Assembly: GCF_014805685.1 (NCBI RefSeq)
Contig: NC_060885.1
Coordinates: 9,966,132-10,030,131, forward strand
Length of the DNA: 64,000 nt
Direction of reading: 5' to 3'
Source: Silurus meridionalis
Lineage: Eukaryota; Chordata; Actinopteri; Siluriformes; Siluridae
The stretch's first letter is position 1, and each line of letters starts with the position of its first letter. The translations under genes and the position numbers were made by a program. Shown piece by piece: positions 23,013 to 35,292 of the stretch. The notes under the pieces were generated by a model. That model worked only from the letters and a program-made list of their open reading frames with translations, was not told the origin of the DNA and ran no database searches.

Positions 23013-23304
23013 AACAGGGTGTAACGGTACAAAAAATTCACGGTTCAGTACGTACCATTAACATTTGTGATCATAAACATTTGAACGGTTTACATTTTTA
23101 ATAAAATGCCTACATGGTTAAATGATATATAAAAATCATATTTTATAATATTTTATAAAAATAGAATAAATCAAATTAATGCAATACACTTTTTATTATA
23201 TTGATTAAATTGAGAAATCATTTAAATTGGCACAAATAATATTAATAAAACATTTTAATGAAATAAAATGAATTAAATAGTTTACATTTTTTAGATTTGT
23301 TGTT

Positions 23305-23366
<62 letters not shown>

Positions 23367-24003
23367 TGTGTTTTACATTTAATATATATTTTCTGAAAGA
23401 GATGATCTACATAACAGTTCTGCTTATTTCAGCATACTTTAACAAATATCTACCTTCCCTCCATTCTTCATGAATTCGCTCCCTCGATATGTGGAATTGT
23501 GGAAAAGAGAAATTCTTGAAGCTGGACATAAAACACCAAAGAATCCATCGTGCTAGCATTAGCTGCTAACCAGGAAGTGGAACCAGGAAGATTTTTTTAT
23601 TCCTCAGTTATATGCAGGATAAAACTTGAAGTGAAATGAAATAATAAAAATCTTGACTCTTGAATCCCTACCGCTAGCGCTATTGATTCTTTATCGGTTT
23701 TTTTATGCATGCGCAAAACAAATCTTATTTTCTGTGCAGAGTATGTAGCCACAGTGACACTGCTTTAACTTTATTGTCTTTTTTATACCCCTGGCGTTGT
23801 TGTGTATATTTTTAAGTAAAAAAAATAATTGTAAAAATGTGCTTAAAGTGCGAAGCGGAGACTAAACAAACTTGTGGGCCGGCATTTTATACGTCCCTGA
23901 GGGAACTCAGATTGTAACTATGTTCCGCAAGTAAAAAGTACACACGTGTACCGGATCGAAAGCTCTGTACCGAAAAACTTCGGTACAAATACGTGTGACA
24001 TGT
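23013..24003. mobile_element. hAT-like nonautonomous element with (TG)n core
   Basis: The left end CAGGGTGTAACGGTACAAAA and the right end ACTTCGGTACAAATACGTGT are opposed GGTAC-containing termini, as in a well-known fish nonautonomous family of hAT type. No transposase frame lies between them. The interior is AT-rich and carries a (GT)n array at about 23308-23372, probably a later expansion. Confidence 0.6.
23308..23372. repeat. (GT)n microsatellite
   Basis: About 30 dinucleotide units inside the hAT-like element. Confidence 0.9.
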
Positions 24004-24297
24004 GCATGTAATAAACATTAGCACATAGGCTTTGAGTTTGAAAAACATAGATTTATGTATCTAATATTTTTTTTTATGCAGTATATCCAGTGTATCTACG
24101 GTGTAAATATTAAAAGTACAAAAGAGAAGTATACCATCCAAATGTACAAGTTTAGTACAGTTTTTTTTCTAAACACTTATATATTTATTATTTATTATAT
24201 ATTTATATATTTAATATTTATAATTTTCCTGCATGAACATATTTTCATGAGCAGATATACAAGCAAAGAGAGCCACACAAAACTTATTTACATTTAA

Positions 24298-24352
24298 TAA
24301 TAATAATAATAATCAAATAATAATAATAATAATAATAACGATAATAATAAGT
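24298..24352. repeat. (AAT)n microsatellite
   Basis: An interrupted trinucleotide array (TAATAATAATAATAATAATC and further units). Confidence 0.85.
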
Positions 24353-24416
24353 CTCTATTGACCTTTTTTTTTTAACATCACAGATTCTATGAAATCATGA
24401 ACATGATAACAGAAAA

Positions 24417-24600
24417 AACACCTCAGGAGGTGTTAAAGAGCCGAGGTTTTTGTCTCATTCAGACCGACTATGTCTCTGTATGTGTGTGTGTGTGTGTGTT
24501 TGTGTTCATGCAGCAGAGACACGTGATTCCTTCACTTGAGCTTCATCGCTCCAATGACGAGTGATGACGCACCCCATTTAAAACCGTCTGCCTCTCTGCA
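24417..24600 (+). promoter_or_regulatory. Possible regulatory module
   Basis: AACACCT and AGGTGTT form an inverted pair with a 4-base spacer at 24417-24434, resembling paired T-box half-sites. Further on come CACGTG (about 24520), CCAAT, TGACGAG, TGATGACGCA and a TTTAAAA run (about 24550-24585). The order CCAAT, CRE-like, TATA-like fits a plus-strand promoter, but no exon follows and each motif is short enough to arise by chance. Confidence 0.25.
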
Positions 24601-24608
24601 GGACAAGT

Positions 24609-24612
<4 letters not shown>

Positions 24613-24661
<49 letters not shown>

Positions 24662-24662
24662 G
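24613..24662. repeat. (TG)n microsatellite
   Basis: A pure dinucleotide array ending in TGCGTG. A shorter one lies at about 24480-24500. Confidence 0.9.
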
Positions 24663-25287
24663 GCTAACCAAGTGAGCATTGTCACATAATAAGGCTTCCA
24701 AAGGTTTTTTCCTTTTTTTTTTTGCAATTAAGCTATCCAAGAATGTGACTCAAAGTGACTTCTCACTTCTCTTACTTCTCCTTTCCTCCTTCTTTTCTTG
24801 AATTCTGTCCATTTTTCTGCACTCATTGGCCTTTTTTTACATTTCATTGCACATTTTCTTTCTATCTTCCTCTCTGAACAGTGTAGCAGAGTAAAATGTT
24901 GTATGGGTATTTTGGTGCGTGTATCAGATTTAGAGAAGTCGGATCAGGATGTGTGTGCAGTGGAGTGAAAGAGTGGAAAAAAATGTTGGACCTTTAAAAA
25001 AACACCCACTCAGAAGACTCTCTTTATCTTCCATTTTTTTTCCTGCCATTAGACAGAAAAATGCAGGATACACAATAAAATACACAAATAATCAGAAAGA
25101 GTTCAAATTGCTTGACATACAGCCTCAGAAAAAATTATTTACTTTAAATGAAGACATATAATTAAACCTAGAGGACAAAGGCAGACATAGACAGACAGGC
25201 TGACAGACTGACAGACTGAGAAAGACAAAAAAGACATGTAAGAAAAAAAAAATTTATCTTTAACAAAGTGCCTGAAGATTGCATTCT

Positions 25288-25288
<1 letters not shown>

Positions 25289-25375
<87 letters not shown>
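25289..25375. repeat. (AGAT)n microsatellite
   Basis: About 21 pure GATA-type units. Confidence 0.95.
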
Positions 25376-25487
25376 AAAGGTGTGAGCCAACAGAACCAGA
25401 TAGAGGAGATGGTGATACTGACGTAAATCGTGAAAAGGAGGGAGGGTGTGAAAATGTGAGAATGTGTTAGCGGGCCAGAGAGATGAT

Positions 25488-25491
<4 letters not shown>

Positions 25492-25539
<48 letters not shown>
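25492..25539. repeat. (GA)n microsatellite
   Basis: A dinucleotide purine array of about 22 units. A related impure array lies at 26196-26256. Confidence 0.9.
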
Positions 25540-25540
<1 letters not shown>

Positions 25541-25777
25541 TCAGAGAAAGCTTGATAAAGTATGAGAAAATTTATGCTAATGTCAAACACAGCAAGAACT
25601 AATCAACGCCAAATTTGCTGCATGTTCAGTCTGCATGTTGATTTTTTGTGCATTAGTGATTGTATCTGTGCATCAGTGCAAAACACACACAGAGTCATGC
25701 GCACAGTTACTCCAAAAATGCAGTGAGAAGTTCCCCTGCAAAATTGCTCGGATTGTATGTGTGTGTGAGATCAATAG

Positions 25778-25855
25778 CTGCACGTGACGTGACGTGAATT
25801 TCACGGTGTTGAAGCAACATCACAGTTCATGTACGTATGTTTCACGTGTGGGTGA
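25778..25855. promoter_or_regulatory. Cluster of CACGTG and TGACGTGA motifs
   Basis: CTGCACGTGACGTGACGTGA packs one E-box and two CRE-like half-sites into 20 bases (25778-25797). A second CACGTG with inverted TTCAC flanks follows at about 25842-25848. These are binding motifs for bHLH-ZIP and CREB/ATF proteins. No promoter or exon is identified nearby, so a distal element is the only role that would fit. Confidence 0.3.
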
Positions 25856-25859
25856 ACTT

Positions 25860-27045
25860 CCAGCTCGCAGCTTACTCTGACAAATCCCAACTTCCGCTCT
25901 CTAAAAAAGATCGTCTTCACCCCTCTCGCCCATCTATCTGACTTTTTCCTTTTTTCGTTCACTTCATTCACTTGAGTGAGTCACCAGCAATCGTCACATA
26001 TATTAATCAATCGTCAACATGCTCCTCCTTCTTCAGCCAATCCATTGTGTCTTACTGTTGACTGGCATGGCTACTGGCCAGTAGGCTCCACAGATGGTGA
26101 GTGGGTTGGTGAGGGGGCACTGTTTGCTTGGCACATGCTGGGAGACTGAAATTTGGCCATGTAAATTAACTGCTCTATCTCGGATAGCTTACGCAGACAG
26201 AGAGAGAGAGAGAGAGACAGAGAGACAGAGAGAGACAGAGAGAGACAGAGACAGACTTGATGACAGCATCAGCATCTCTTTATTATATCTGAGTGCATAT
26301 CACTTGTTGAACTCTTTTCAAATAATATTTTATCTCTTTATTAGAGTATGTGTGTGTATGAAACTGATTGTGAACATTTGTATTGCACTCAAGTGCTTTT
26401 GGGTGCTGGATGGCATCCAGAGAACAAATAGAGACTCCCACACGAAATTAAGTTGAAAAGCACAAATAGTCATTTATTTCTCTTTCTGCTGAAATGACAG
26501 CACTTATTTGTTGACACACATTCATTGATTCACACACACAGTAGCACACACATACTTCAGGTTAAAAGGTATAACTAAGCTTTGGTCATCTGTGAGAGCC
26601 CTGGGGAAGAAAAAGCCCCCAGGTCACTGGAGAGCACCTTTTTGCAGTTTGACCTTGCCCTTATAGCTGTTGGTTGCATCATATGTAGAACATGTTACAT
26701 ATAGAAAATAAATAAAAAAAATACACTAACTTTGTCATGGCAACATTCAAACCTGTTGGAAAAATACAATTAAAGACACGACTCAAAGAAAATATTGCTC
26801 AAAGGACCCATTCAAATAAAATAGTATTTCTCTAAAAATCAAATTCTGGCTGAGGCTCATAATATCAGCTTCCCTCTTCCATCGTACTTTTTTGAGTCGA
26901 CATTTGATTTGCCATCCTCAGCCAGAGAGATGCTGCAGGACATTAAGTTTTTATTCCATCTCAGTGCATCACTTTGTTTTCCACTGAGCATTTCTCTATC
27001 TCACTCTGCCACCCACATCCACCCATTCACCCCTGCTTTATTCTC
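25860..27045. other. No gene recognised
   Basis: Contains an impure (GA)n run at 26196-26256 and otherwise unremarkable sequence. ORFs here are low-complexity shadows. Confidence 0.4.
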
Positions 27046-27048
27046 CTA

Positions 27049-27050
<2 letters not shown>

Positions 27051-27095
<45 letters not shown>
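27051..27095. repeat. (TC)n microsatellite
   Basis: About 21 dinucleotide units. Confidence 0.95.
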
Positions 27096-27099
<4 letters not shown>

Positions 27100-27486
27100 C
27101 TTTCTCTAACAGACACACAAACGAATTCATTCTCTCTCATTTTCATTTGTCTTTGCCTTTTTTTATTACCTTTTTTACCTTAACTTCTATTTCTGCACCA
27201 TAATAAAGAAAAAAAAAAAGCTATCTATACCTATACCTCCTACTGTCTTTCTCTTGTTGCCAAATCCATGACACCTCTTCAGGCAGTCAACGAGAGAGTG
27301 AGGAATAAAGACTGTAAGGATTTGACAGCACAGCTGGAGAAAGTTAAAATGCAAAAACGTTTAGAAGAAGGGCTGGCTGAAAAGAAAAATTGTATCCCCA
27401 CTCCTACATATGTTTAAAGACAGAGACAGAAAGAATAAAAACAATTACTATCCTTCTTCATCTGACTATCTAACACCCTTCCTATC

Positions 27487-27692
27487 TTGGAGGTGGTAGC
27501 TCAGTGGTTAAAGTGCTGGGTTACTGATTGGAAAATCGTGAGGTTGGGTTCAAGACCCTGTATTGCCAAGATGGCACTCTTGGGCCCTTGAGCAAAGCTC
27601 CTAACCCTTTGTGCTCCAGGGGCATCATATCTTGGCTTCCTAGCATAGGATATGCGCAAAAAGAATTGTGCTTTAATGTATATGTAACCATC
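27487..27692 (+). mobile_element. tRNA-derived SINE
   Basis: The A-box-like GGTAGCTCAGTGGTTAAAG (about 27494) and the B-box-like GGTTCAAGACC (27547-27557) are spaced as in a tRNA. The body reads TTGCCAAGATGGCACTC and GGGCCCTTGAGCAAAGCTCC. The 3' part, GGGGCATCATATCTTGGC to GGATATGCGCAAAAAGAATT, is a different tail from that of the SINE at 18.2 kb although the heads and bodies match, so two subfamilies share one head. Confidence 0.8.
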
Positions 27693-27699
27693 CCATGAT

Positions 27700-29375
27700 A
27701 TCATTAATGATGTTCACTATCGCATTGGTTTCTGGTGTTGGACAATGTGCCAAATGTCAAGACATTAGTCAACTTACTTCCTCATACTGTTTGTCAGTCC
27801 TTTTACACTGTTTGTCCAGTATTATTTGTCCATGCTCACTAATTTCAAGATGTATAAAATCTTTCAGGTCATTGCATTTTCTTCTGATTTTTTTGATCCA
27901 GTGTTTAAAAACCCTTGGCTCCCTCAGTGGTCCAATTTTTAGGTTTATATTTAGGTTGTTTGGTTGTTGTTTTTGTATGAGGTTGAGGTATGAGGTATGA
28001 GGTTCTCACATAATGTTAATTTTGTTTTTAGGAAAAATTATGATATATTAAAAATTATGATATATTATGATATATTAAATATGATTATTAAAGCGTTAAA
28101 AGGTTAAAAGGAGAGTCTCACAATGAGCAAATTATTAGACAAATTTGTTTATATTTGAAAAAAGGAAAGAAAAAGTGAAAAAATGTCCATGACAAACTTT
28201 CACATAAAAGACATGAAACAAATTCATTCACACTGATTCTTGCTGACAGGTTGATCTTACTAATCGCTGACAACAAAAAAAAAAAACGATATTCCTGACA
28301 TTCTGAGATCAGAGATCAGTAAATATAAACAGACAGATCAGTAAACATTCAAGACATGTTTTGCTCTATGTACAGCTTTCCTGTTGATGAAAATGATAAA
28401 TTTACAGGATGTTACTGATGACTTAATTGCTATTAGAAGACAAATAAATAGACAAAAGTCATGGTTCCTGCATTTCCCTGTCTTATGAATGTTGTCTTGT
28501 TCTTTCTCTCTCTTTTTCTTTCCCTGCATGGCTCCCTGTCTCTTGCTCTTTCTGCTTGTTTCTTTCTGTATTTCAGACATCTCTTTCATTCATCAATTAT
28601 TTTCACAGACCTTTTCCTTATCACTTTTAACACCTCTTGCACTTTCATACTCCATCACTTGGCTTGCCTTGAATCTTATGATATCCTCTGATCTAATCTG
28701 TTCTAATGGTTTAATGAATAAAATTGGACAGTTCGTTAAAATTGTAATGTAATCTGAAGAACTGATAAAACCAGTATATTGTTAGAAAACATGTCTACCT
28801 AACATTACTATAAGCAGTGCCAATTGTAGCACTGAAACTGTAACACTTTGAGTAACAGTATTAGCTGCAGTTATAAAGACAGTTATAGTCATTGGACCAT
28901 CACAAGCAGCATTTACAATAGCCAAAATAGCACTAATAGCAGCCAAAAAAGGCAGAAGTATACAAATGTTGTACATAAACCTACTATGGAACCATATATC
29001 CCCAGTCCATACAGACTGTGATATATATATATATGTATATATATGTATGAAAATTCCACAAGGAATGAGGACAGTGTACCTGTTGACTAAACTAGCCCTC
29101 TGGTAGTAGCAATCATTCCCTTCCATTGTGTTAATGGCCTGCACTGCAGTACCTGCCCTGAATTCCCTGCTTCCCCTACTGTATCCTAAATCAGTGTAGT
29201 GCCCTCTAGTTGTCTGGATAACCTAGAGGCTCAAACTGAACAGAACAGAGATACAGTTACGGTAGAAGTTAAACAGGAACCGGGTATGTGAGAGTAAGGT
29301 TGAGTAAATGGGGTCTTCATTCCTCCAGAATGGGGAAGAAGAAATGGGGGATCAAGATCCCTTAATAAAATACCA
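27700..29375. other. No gene recognised; downstream of rtn4rl2
   Basis: AT-rich. Around 28030-28085 the unit ATTATGATATATTA is repeated in tandem. The 3' UTR of rtn4rl2 must lie in the upper part, but I see no AATAAA on the minus strand close to its stop codon. Confidence 0.4.
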
Positions 29376-29379
29376 AAAT

Positions 29380-31470
29380 TCAGCCAAAGAGGAGGTGGAT
29401 AGATACAGTCAAGATGGACATTGAAACTAGCAGGAGAGTGGAAGGTAAAGACGAATATGAAGAAGAGAAGGGGGGAAGGCTGTCAAAGTCAGGGCATTCC
29501 AATTCGAAGCAGCGCAGCGAGGTGATACCTGCATCCTCGTTTCCATAGTTGGCCCAATACTCTTCCTTTTCCAACTTAGGAAGCAGCGCCTCTTCCTCGC
29601 CCAGCTCATACTTCGTGGATGAGGATGTGATTGAGGGTTTGCCACCAGAATAGGGATGAGCTTTCACGGTTTCTGAGCTCTTCTCAAAAATGCCCTTGGT
29701 GGAGCTGACAGGCTTGTGCTTGGAGAACCACCAGCGGGTCTTGGTGCTGAAGGTAGTGGTGGTGGTTCCAGCTAAGGAACCAGGGTCTGGGAGGGGGCAC
29801 AGGGCAAAGTCCATCTCACGCAGGAAGCGAAGGTCCAGGCCACGGCGGGGAGCAGGAGAAGCACAGAGCAGCTCAGAACTGGAGACCCGGTTGGACCTGA
29901 AGAACTCCCAGAGTGGACGTGCTTCACAGCCACAGGTCCAGGGGTTGTTGTTGAGCCGCAGGAACTCGATGGACTCCACATCACGCATCGCTTGGCCAGG
30001 CAGCTCAGCCAATGAGTTGTTGAAAAGGAAGAGCATAGTAAGGCGGCCCAGGTCACGAAAGGCGCGGCGATTGACCTGTCGGATGCGATTGTCATGCAGC
30101 AGCAGGCGGTCCAGGTTGACCAGGCCATGGAACACATTCTCAGACAGTGTACGGATACGGTTGCCATGCAGGTAGAGCTGGCTGAGGTTGATAAGATCGG
30201 CAAACAGGTCATCCTGGAGGAAGTGGAGCTGGTTCTCTTGCAGATACAGGTACTGCAAGCTGTAAAGCTTGTAAAAGATGTCATGGGGGAGCGCAGCCAG
30301 ACGACAGCGGTGCATGTGGAGGCTCTGCAGCTTCTCCAGACCACGAAAAGCTCCACCCTCCAGGCGACGCAGATGAGGGTTATCACCCAAATCCAGCTCC
30401 TCCAGATCACGCAGCTCACTGAAAGCACCAGCCTCAATCCAGGTGATGTTGTTAGAGAAGAGCCAAAGTACCTGGAGGGTAGGAGAAAGTATTGCAAGAA
30501 AGATGGGGGAGAGGGTGAAGGAAATATGGATGGTGATAAAGGAGTGGATGAAAAGAATAAACAAAGTAGGATGAGCAGAAAAACAAAAAAATGGGTAAAA
30601 GTTGTGAAAAAAAGGATGATGGTTAATGGATTTGATAAGAGAAAATAGAGATAGACAGTAGAAAGAGAGGAAGTGATAGAGAACAAGAGGGGTGAAAACT
30701 GAGTTAGTTGAAGGTAATACATTTACACCTAATGCTTTACACAAGAAGCACTTATACACACGTTCTCACACTCTTGCAGTCTACATACCTGAGTCCCAAA
30801 GCCAAAGGAGCCCACTCTCAGCTCTGTGATGCGATTGTTTTGCAGAAAGACGCGCTGTGACTCGTAGGGGACACCGGACGGCACAAAAGTGAAGTTCTGC
30901 GCCTGGCAGCTTACGGTCATGGGAGAAGGGTAACACACGCACAGGTGCGGGCAGCTCTGCACAGGTGCAGGCTTAACCACAACCAACCAGACCACCAGCC
31001 AGAGCGAGAGACCACCTGAGAAAACAGGTGATAAGGTAAAACGTGTTACTTAAACTGTTATCAAATGACGGATTATAAGTACCAAAAGCATGTTTTAGGT
31101 TCTAATGCATTCTGTTTTACAATAAATCAGGCAAAATATTAACTTATCAACATTAACTTATGAATAACAGTAACATTTAGACTATATGTGTATGCAAAGA
31201 AAGACAATTTTTCTTCATCATGCTTCCAAAACATGTCTTTACGCATCTTGTAAAGTTGTATCTTTATTATGGGTAACATTCGTTTGCACTGAAATTACAC
31301 GTTTTTCTTTTCTAAAGTATTTAAATAATTACTTGGAACAGTGAAACTAAGTTTTAGCGCTACAGCCTCACACTTCAGCTGATGAAACAAGAAGATCGCA
31401 GAAGGTACTTACTTTTAAAGTCGTGCGCCATGGAGCTTCGTCGGCTCCGCGTAAAGGCAGAAGTTTCCAT
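29380..31470 (-). CDS. rtn4rl2: Reticulon-4 receptor-like 2 (Nogo receptor 2)
   Basis: GPI-anchored leucine-rich-repeat receptor of neurons, related to the Nogo receptor. In mammals the family binds myelin inhibitors; NgR2 binds MAG. Three coding exons: 31413-31470, 30789-31015 and 29380-30471, joined at GT-AG sites (A|gtaagt, CAG|gtatgt) with phases that match. The product is 458 aa. Residues 21-36 form a hydrophobic signal segment, followed by LRRNT ([11 protein letters not shown]), LRRs such as [27 protein letters not shown] and LDRLLLHDN, then LRRCT ([16 protein letters not shown], about 271-321). A Ser/Thr-rich stalk with [11 protein letters not shown] and a hydrophobic C-terminal run (about 437-458) follow, the latter suited to GPI attachment. 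The first ATG is at 31468-31470; a second in-frame ATG at 31429-31431 would give 445 aa. Teleosts can carry a and b copies, and I cannot say which this is. Confidence 0.93.
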
Positions 31471-32180
31471 TCCGAACCAAAGCCGAAAGCGAGTTAGCCT
31501 TAAGGAGGCGATCGGTTCCTTGCTATCTCCGCTGATGCTCTGGTTCCTGAGTCGGAGCGACTGATGAGAGCGAGTGCCGAATGCTTGCACCAGCCACCGT
31601 TTATAGTCGCCCGGCGGCGCGGCGCCTACGTCGGTGGGCACCACGGAATCTCTCCTACGTCATCACCTGGGTCAGGCTCGAGCGAGGGGGTGGAAGAACG
31701 GAAGAAGGGGGGGCTGTGTTGCCAGATTGTTCTGCCGGACCGCCCTAATTGTAATGGAATGATAGCTATTGTGTTGGATACTGCCAACTCTTTCTAAAGC
31801 ATTTGGCAATGTTTGGAGCTGTGTACACATTTGTTATAATATTGTATATGGATAATAGTTTTGTGTGATTATGAATAATACATTAGCTTATAATAAGTTT
31901 GTAATGTGTTTTATAAACTGTGAATGGACAGGGGGAAAAAATAAGTCAACCCAATCTGGCAACCCTTTGGATAGGAACGCGGGTGCGCGCAAGGGACCGA
32001 GGAGTGGAGGATGCAAATGAGCGTATCCATCCTTCGAGAGCGCGCGCAACCGATAAGGCTCGGGGGAAGTCGGGCTTTGAGCAGATTGGTTCACAGACAC
32101 GCGTTACGCGCAACGTGTCGCGCGCGCACGAGACAATGGGAGAGGCGGGGAACGAAGAGAGCTCGGGCACCGAGCCCGTC
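31430..32180. promoter_or_regulatory. CpG-rich promoter region of rtn4rl2
   Basis: CpG is dense at 31430-31700 (CCCGGCGGCGCGGCGCC) and again at 31970-32170 (GAGCGCGCGCAACC, GTTACGCGCAACGTGTCGCG), unlike the AT-rich flanks. The first block covers exon 1 and the TATA box. The second lies 400-600 bases upstream and may be a separate control element or a divergent promoter. The overlapping ORFs in it are by-products of GC content. Confidence 0.6.
31600..31605 (-). promoter_or_regulatory. TATA box of rtn4rl2
   Basis: TATAAA read on the minus strand, in a GC-rich context (GCGACTATAAACGG). It lies 130 bases upstream of the first ATG of rtn4rl2, predicting a transcription start near 31570-31575 and a short 5' UTR with no upstream ATG in that frame. 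Confidence 0.5.
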
Positions 32181-32189
32181 AATGATGAC

Positions 32190-35100
32190 TAGAACGAGAA
32201 GAGGAGGATAGGACCAGAGAGAAGTGTGCATACGACTCGTTTGGTAGAGTGAAAGAGAAGTCTACTTTATGGCTATGGTTCTTCAAGTGGGGTCACAATT
32301 AATGGACCTTCAATGGTCCATTATCCATCATTAATTTTGAATGAATCTATGTATTAAATATATGTTTTGTATATATCTATCATATATAAAATGTCACTCC
32401 ATTTAATATGTCGCTTAAATGTGCCATGTTCCATCTTCATAAGGTGCTCTTTGGTTAAGTGGGTAAAGCAAAAATTTGATTTCACAGCTGTGTATAAGTA
32501 TAAACACTGAAAAAGTGTCAATGTTGGAAAGTAATTTTACTCTCACACTAACCTGGGGTTAAATTAAGTCACTAACTCAAATAGATCACATAAAGGACAC
32601 TCTTCTAGCTTGTTGGTACCTTCAAAAACCATAATGTATTTCAAACTATAGGTTCCTTATCTTCAGTGAAAGTTCCAATGAAAGAAAATGACATCAGTGT
32701 TAGGCAGACAGCCAAAGTGACTGACAGACAGACAGACAGACAGCAGACAGATAGACAGAGAAAACATGAAGAGCCTGAGGATGTCCATGTTATTCAACAC
32801 CGCCTACACTTGCTTTCAAGTTTTGGATACCGCATCCCTCTCTCCCGTTCCACCTCCACACCAACACTGCATGACTGGGCAAACAGGCTTTCCCCGCTCC
32901 ACCTACAACAAGCAACCAGCTGGGAGTTTTGTGTAAGTGTGTGTACATGTGTGTTTTTGTGTACTCGTATATGCGTGTTCGTGTGTGTGTGCATGTAAGC
33001 GTGACTCTTTGCATGTATCATCACCAGGCTGAAGGCATAGCATGACTGACACCAATTATACAGAACTCTGTTTGGAGAGGAGGAGAGAAAAAAGAGCTTG
33101 AGTGATGGAAAAATGAAAAGTTCAAAGCTGACTAAATCTGAAGAATATAAATTCGTGAATAATAATGAAGGAATCGATAGCTAACAAGACACGATCAGTG
33201 GCAGAACTTTCTTGAAAATCTTTTGCCCGAAATTTGCAGTCAATATTTTGATATAAAGATTTTGTTTGGGTTTGAAGTTTATTTGTTTAGAAACTTTTGA
33301 GTCAAAAGATAAATATATTTGTAATATATTCATATTGTATATTTTATTGTATATATTTATATATTCTTGCATATTCAAGGGGATTTAGTGGAACACAGTA
33401 TATCATTATCGTTTTTAAACCTCAAGTAAAAGCAGTAGAGGGGTCTCAGTAGTGCTGATGCCATGAAATATTGATTTAATTTATCAAACAATTGTACAGC
33501 AAAAATAATTGACAGACATAGAAATGTGACGTGAAGTTAATAAGGTTATATGGTTATCAATTTTGCAATGAAAGAACAAAAAACCTCGTTTAGAACTGTG
33601 AAGTGTGGGGTCTCGGGATGCAGAGAATTAGACTTTAAAAGGACTTATTTAAATACTTTCATCTTCTCTTGAACGGCATAGAAAATAAAACAACTCAGTC
33701 TACATTTTTCTTATTAGTGTGATGAAAGCCAAACTCCATAAATAATTCAACCAAGGCTTTGGAGAAGTTTTTTCAGCATGTCTTTTCTGTTCTTCAGATT
33801 TAGCCTGAATGATTTATTAAAAAAAACGATGTTAAAGACCTACCAACTAAAACATGTGCACACAAATGAATAGAAAATTAGTTTATCTGAAAGCTCAACT
33901 CATTGTAATGTTGGCTATGGAGATGAATAAGGCAGGAAAATCAATTTGTCACAGTCATAAAATCAATAAATGCAAGTAATATGTGTGCATGAGGAAGAAT
34001 AAATGATTCATTAAGAAAGTAAAAGTCTGTGTAGGATTGTTATTACACAAAGTAGGGACGGGGGAGAGAAACTTACAACTATACCATGATATTTTACAGT
34101 CTTTTTAGCTGTAAAGGTATAACTGAGCGCATATTCGACCAAAATCACATCAGAATACAGTCTTGAAAGCCTGGCAAACACAAACAGTGATCCAAAAATG
34201 TCTAAATGTATTCTGACAACCATCAAATACTAAAGTATACCAATTAAGGAGGCTAGAAATAGAACTCAATGAAAATTCCATTGAAAATGCAAACACCACT
34301 ACAGGATTCAGGATCTAACACCAGGAAAAACTAATGGAAGTGTTGCGATAAATACATTTCGTTTGGTAATGTGCATTTAATGTTTAAATATTGCAAACCT
34401 AAAAGTCTGCTGCAAATAATGATTCAGCCCAACACAGAAACATGTCATCATGTCTTGTATTATGGGATGAAAAATTATTATCACGGATATAATTGTACTA
34501 GGTAGATCATGGACAATATGATGTGACAAAGCCCTAACACCCAACCACTAGCACTGAAATCATCAAAACATTACATTCTGTTTAAAAACATGAATTTAAG
34601 TAAAAATCCACAGCTGGACATTCATTTATACATTTGTGATGGAGGTGTAGTTTCTAGTGTTTTGGGACAACCAGGATGATCTCCAGTCCTCCACTGTGCT
34701 TTCAACACCTCCAAAAGTAACACTGCAACTGGGCTGACTTCTCCATGCGTCACCATAAGGAATACAAATAAGGTAGATAACAAGCGATGACGTTATGAAC
34801 ATGGAGGCTGGGACAAGGCAATTTACAGCTGTAGGAGGAATCTAGCATGTGTTTTCACACATATTATTACAGGATCGTTTTTTTCTGAAGATAAGATGTT
34901 ACTGGGCCAGGATTTCTGAAAAGCTGCTACAGAAATAACATTAATGTTTTTTTTTATATTTCATTAAAGAATTTGTAATAAAATGTCCTTTTAAATAATC
35001 TTTAGCCTGTATAATCTAACGTGTGAAATAAACGGCAAGAGTTTCATCATCTTCTGAAAGTCAAAACCTTAAAAAGAGCATTTCCATTTGAATATGAATC

Positions 35101-35290
35101 CATGTCTGAGGAAATGGTGGAGTGGCAGGAGGTGTTATGTTCCAGTGTGCCCTTATGCCTGGTTTATCTGTTTTATAGACATATAGGAACAGGGAAAATA
35201 ATAATAGGGTGCTTAAAAGATTAGCCAGAACTAATCACACTAAAACAGCATTTGTGAATATGTTACATGCTGTAATGCTATAAAATAAAT
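32190..35290. other. No gene recognised
   Basis: Contains an impure (GACA)n run at about 32722-32760 and AT-rich sequence. The ORFs around 32666-33024 are on both strands, in low-complexity GT-rich DNA, and have no motif. Confidence 0.4.
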
Positions 35291-35292
35291 AT

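Noticed and set aside
25168..25590. 140-codon minus-strand ORF
   Set aside because: It is a translation of the GATA and GA arrays (repeated IYLS and SLSL).
29690..30648. Plus-strand ORFs of 161 and 184 codons opposite rtn4rl2
   Set aside because: They lie exactly antisense to the LRR exon and are rich in Arg, Gln and Val from reading the complement of repeated Leu and Asn codons. They have no domain or splice support.
29772..30722. 316-codon minus-strand ORF overlapping rtn4rl2
   Set aside because: It is the +1 shadow of the LRR frame and runs into the intron. Ser/Cys/Thr-rich with no LRR motif.
31920..32211. Overlapping ORFs on both strands in the second CpG block
   Set aside because: GC-rich DNA has few stops. 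All frames are Arg/Ala-rich and none resembles a known protein.
32666..33024. Overlapping ORFs on both strands
   Set aside because: GACA and GT low-complexity DNA produces open frames in several phases. No exon signals.
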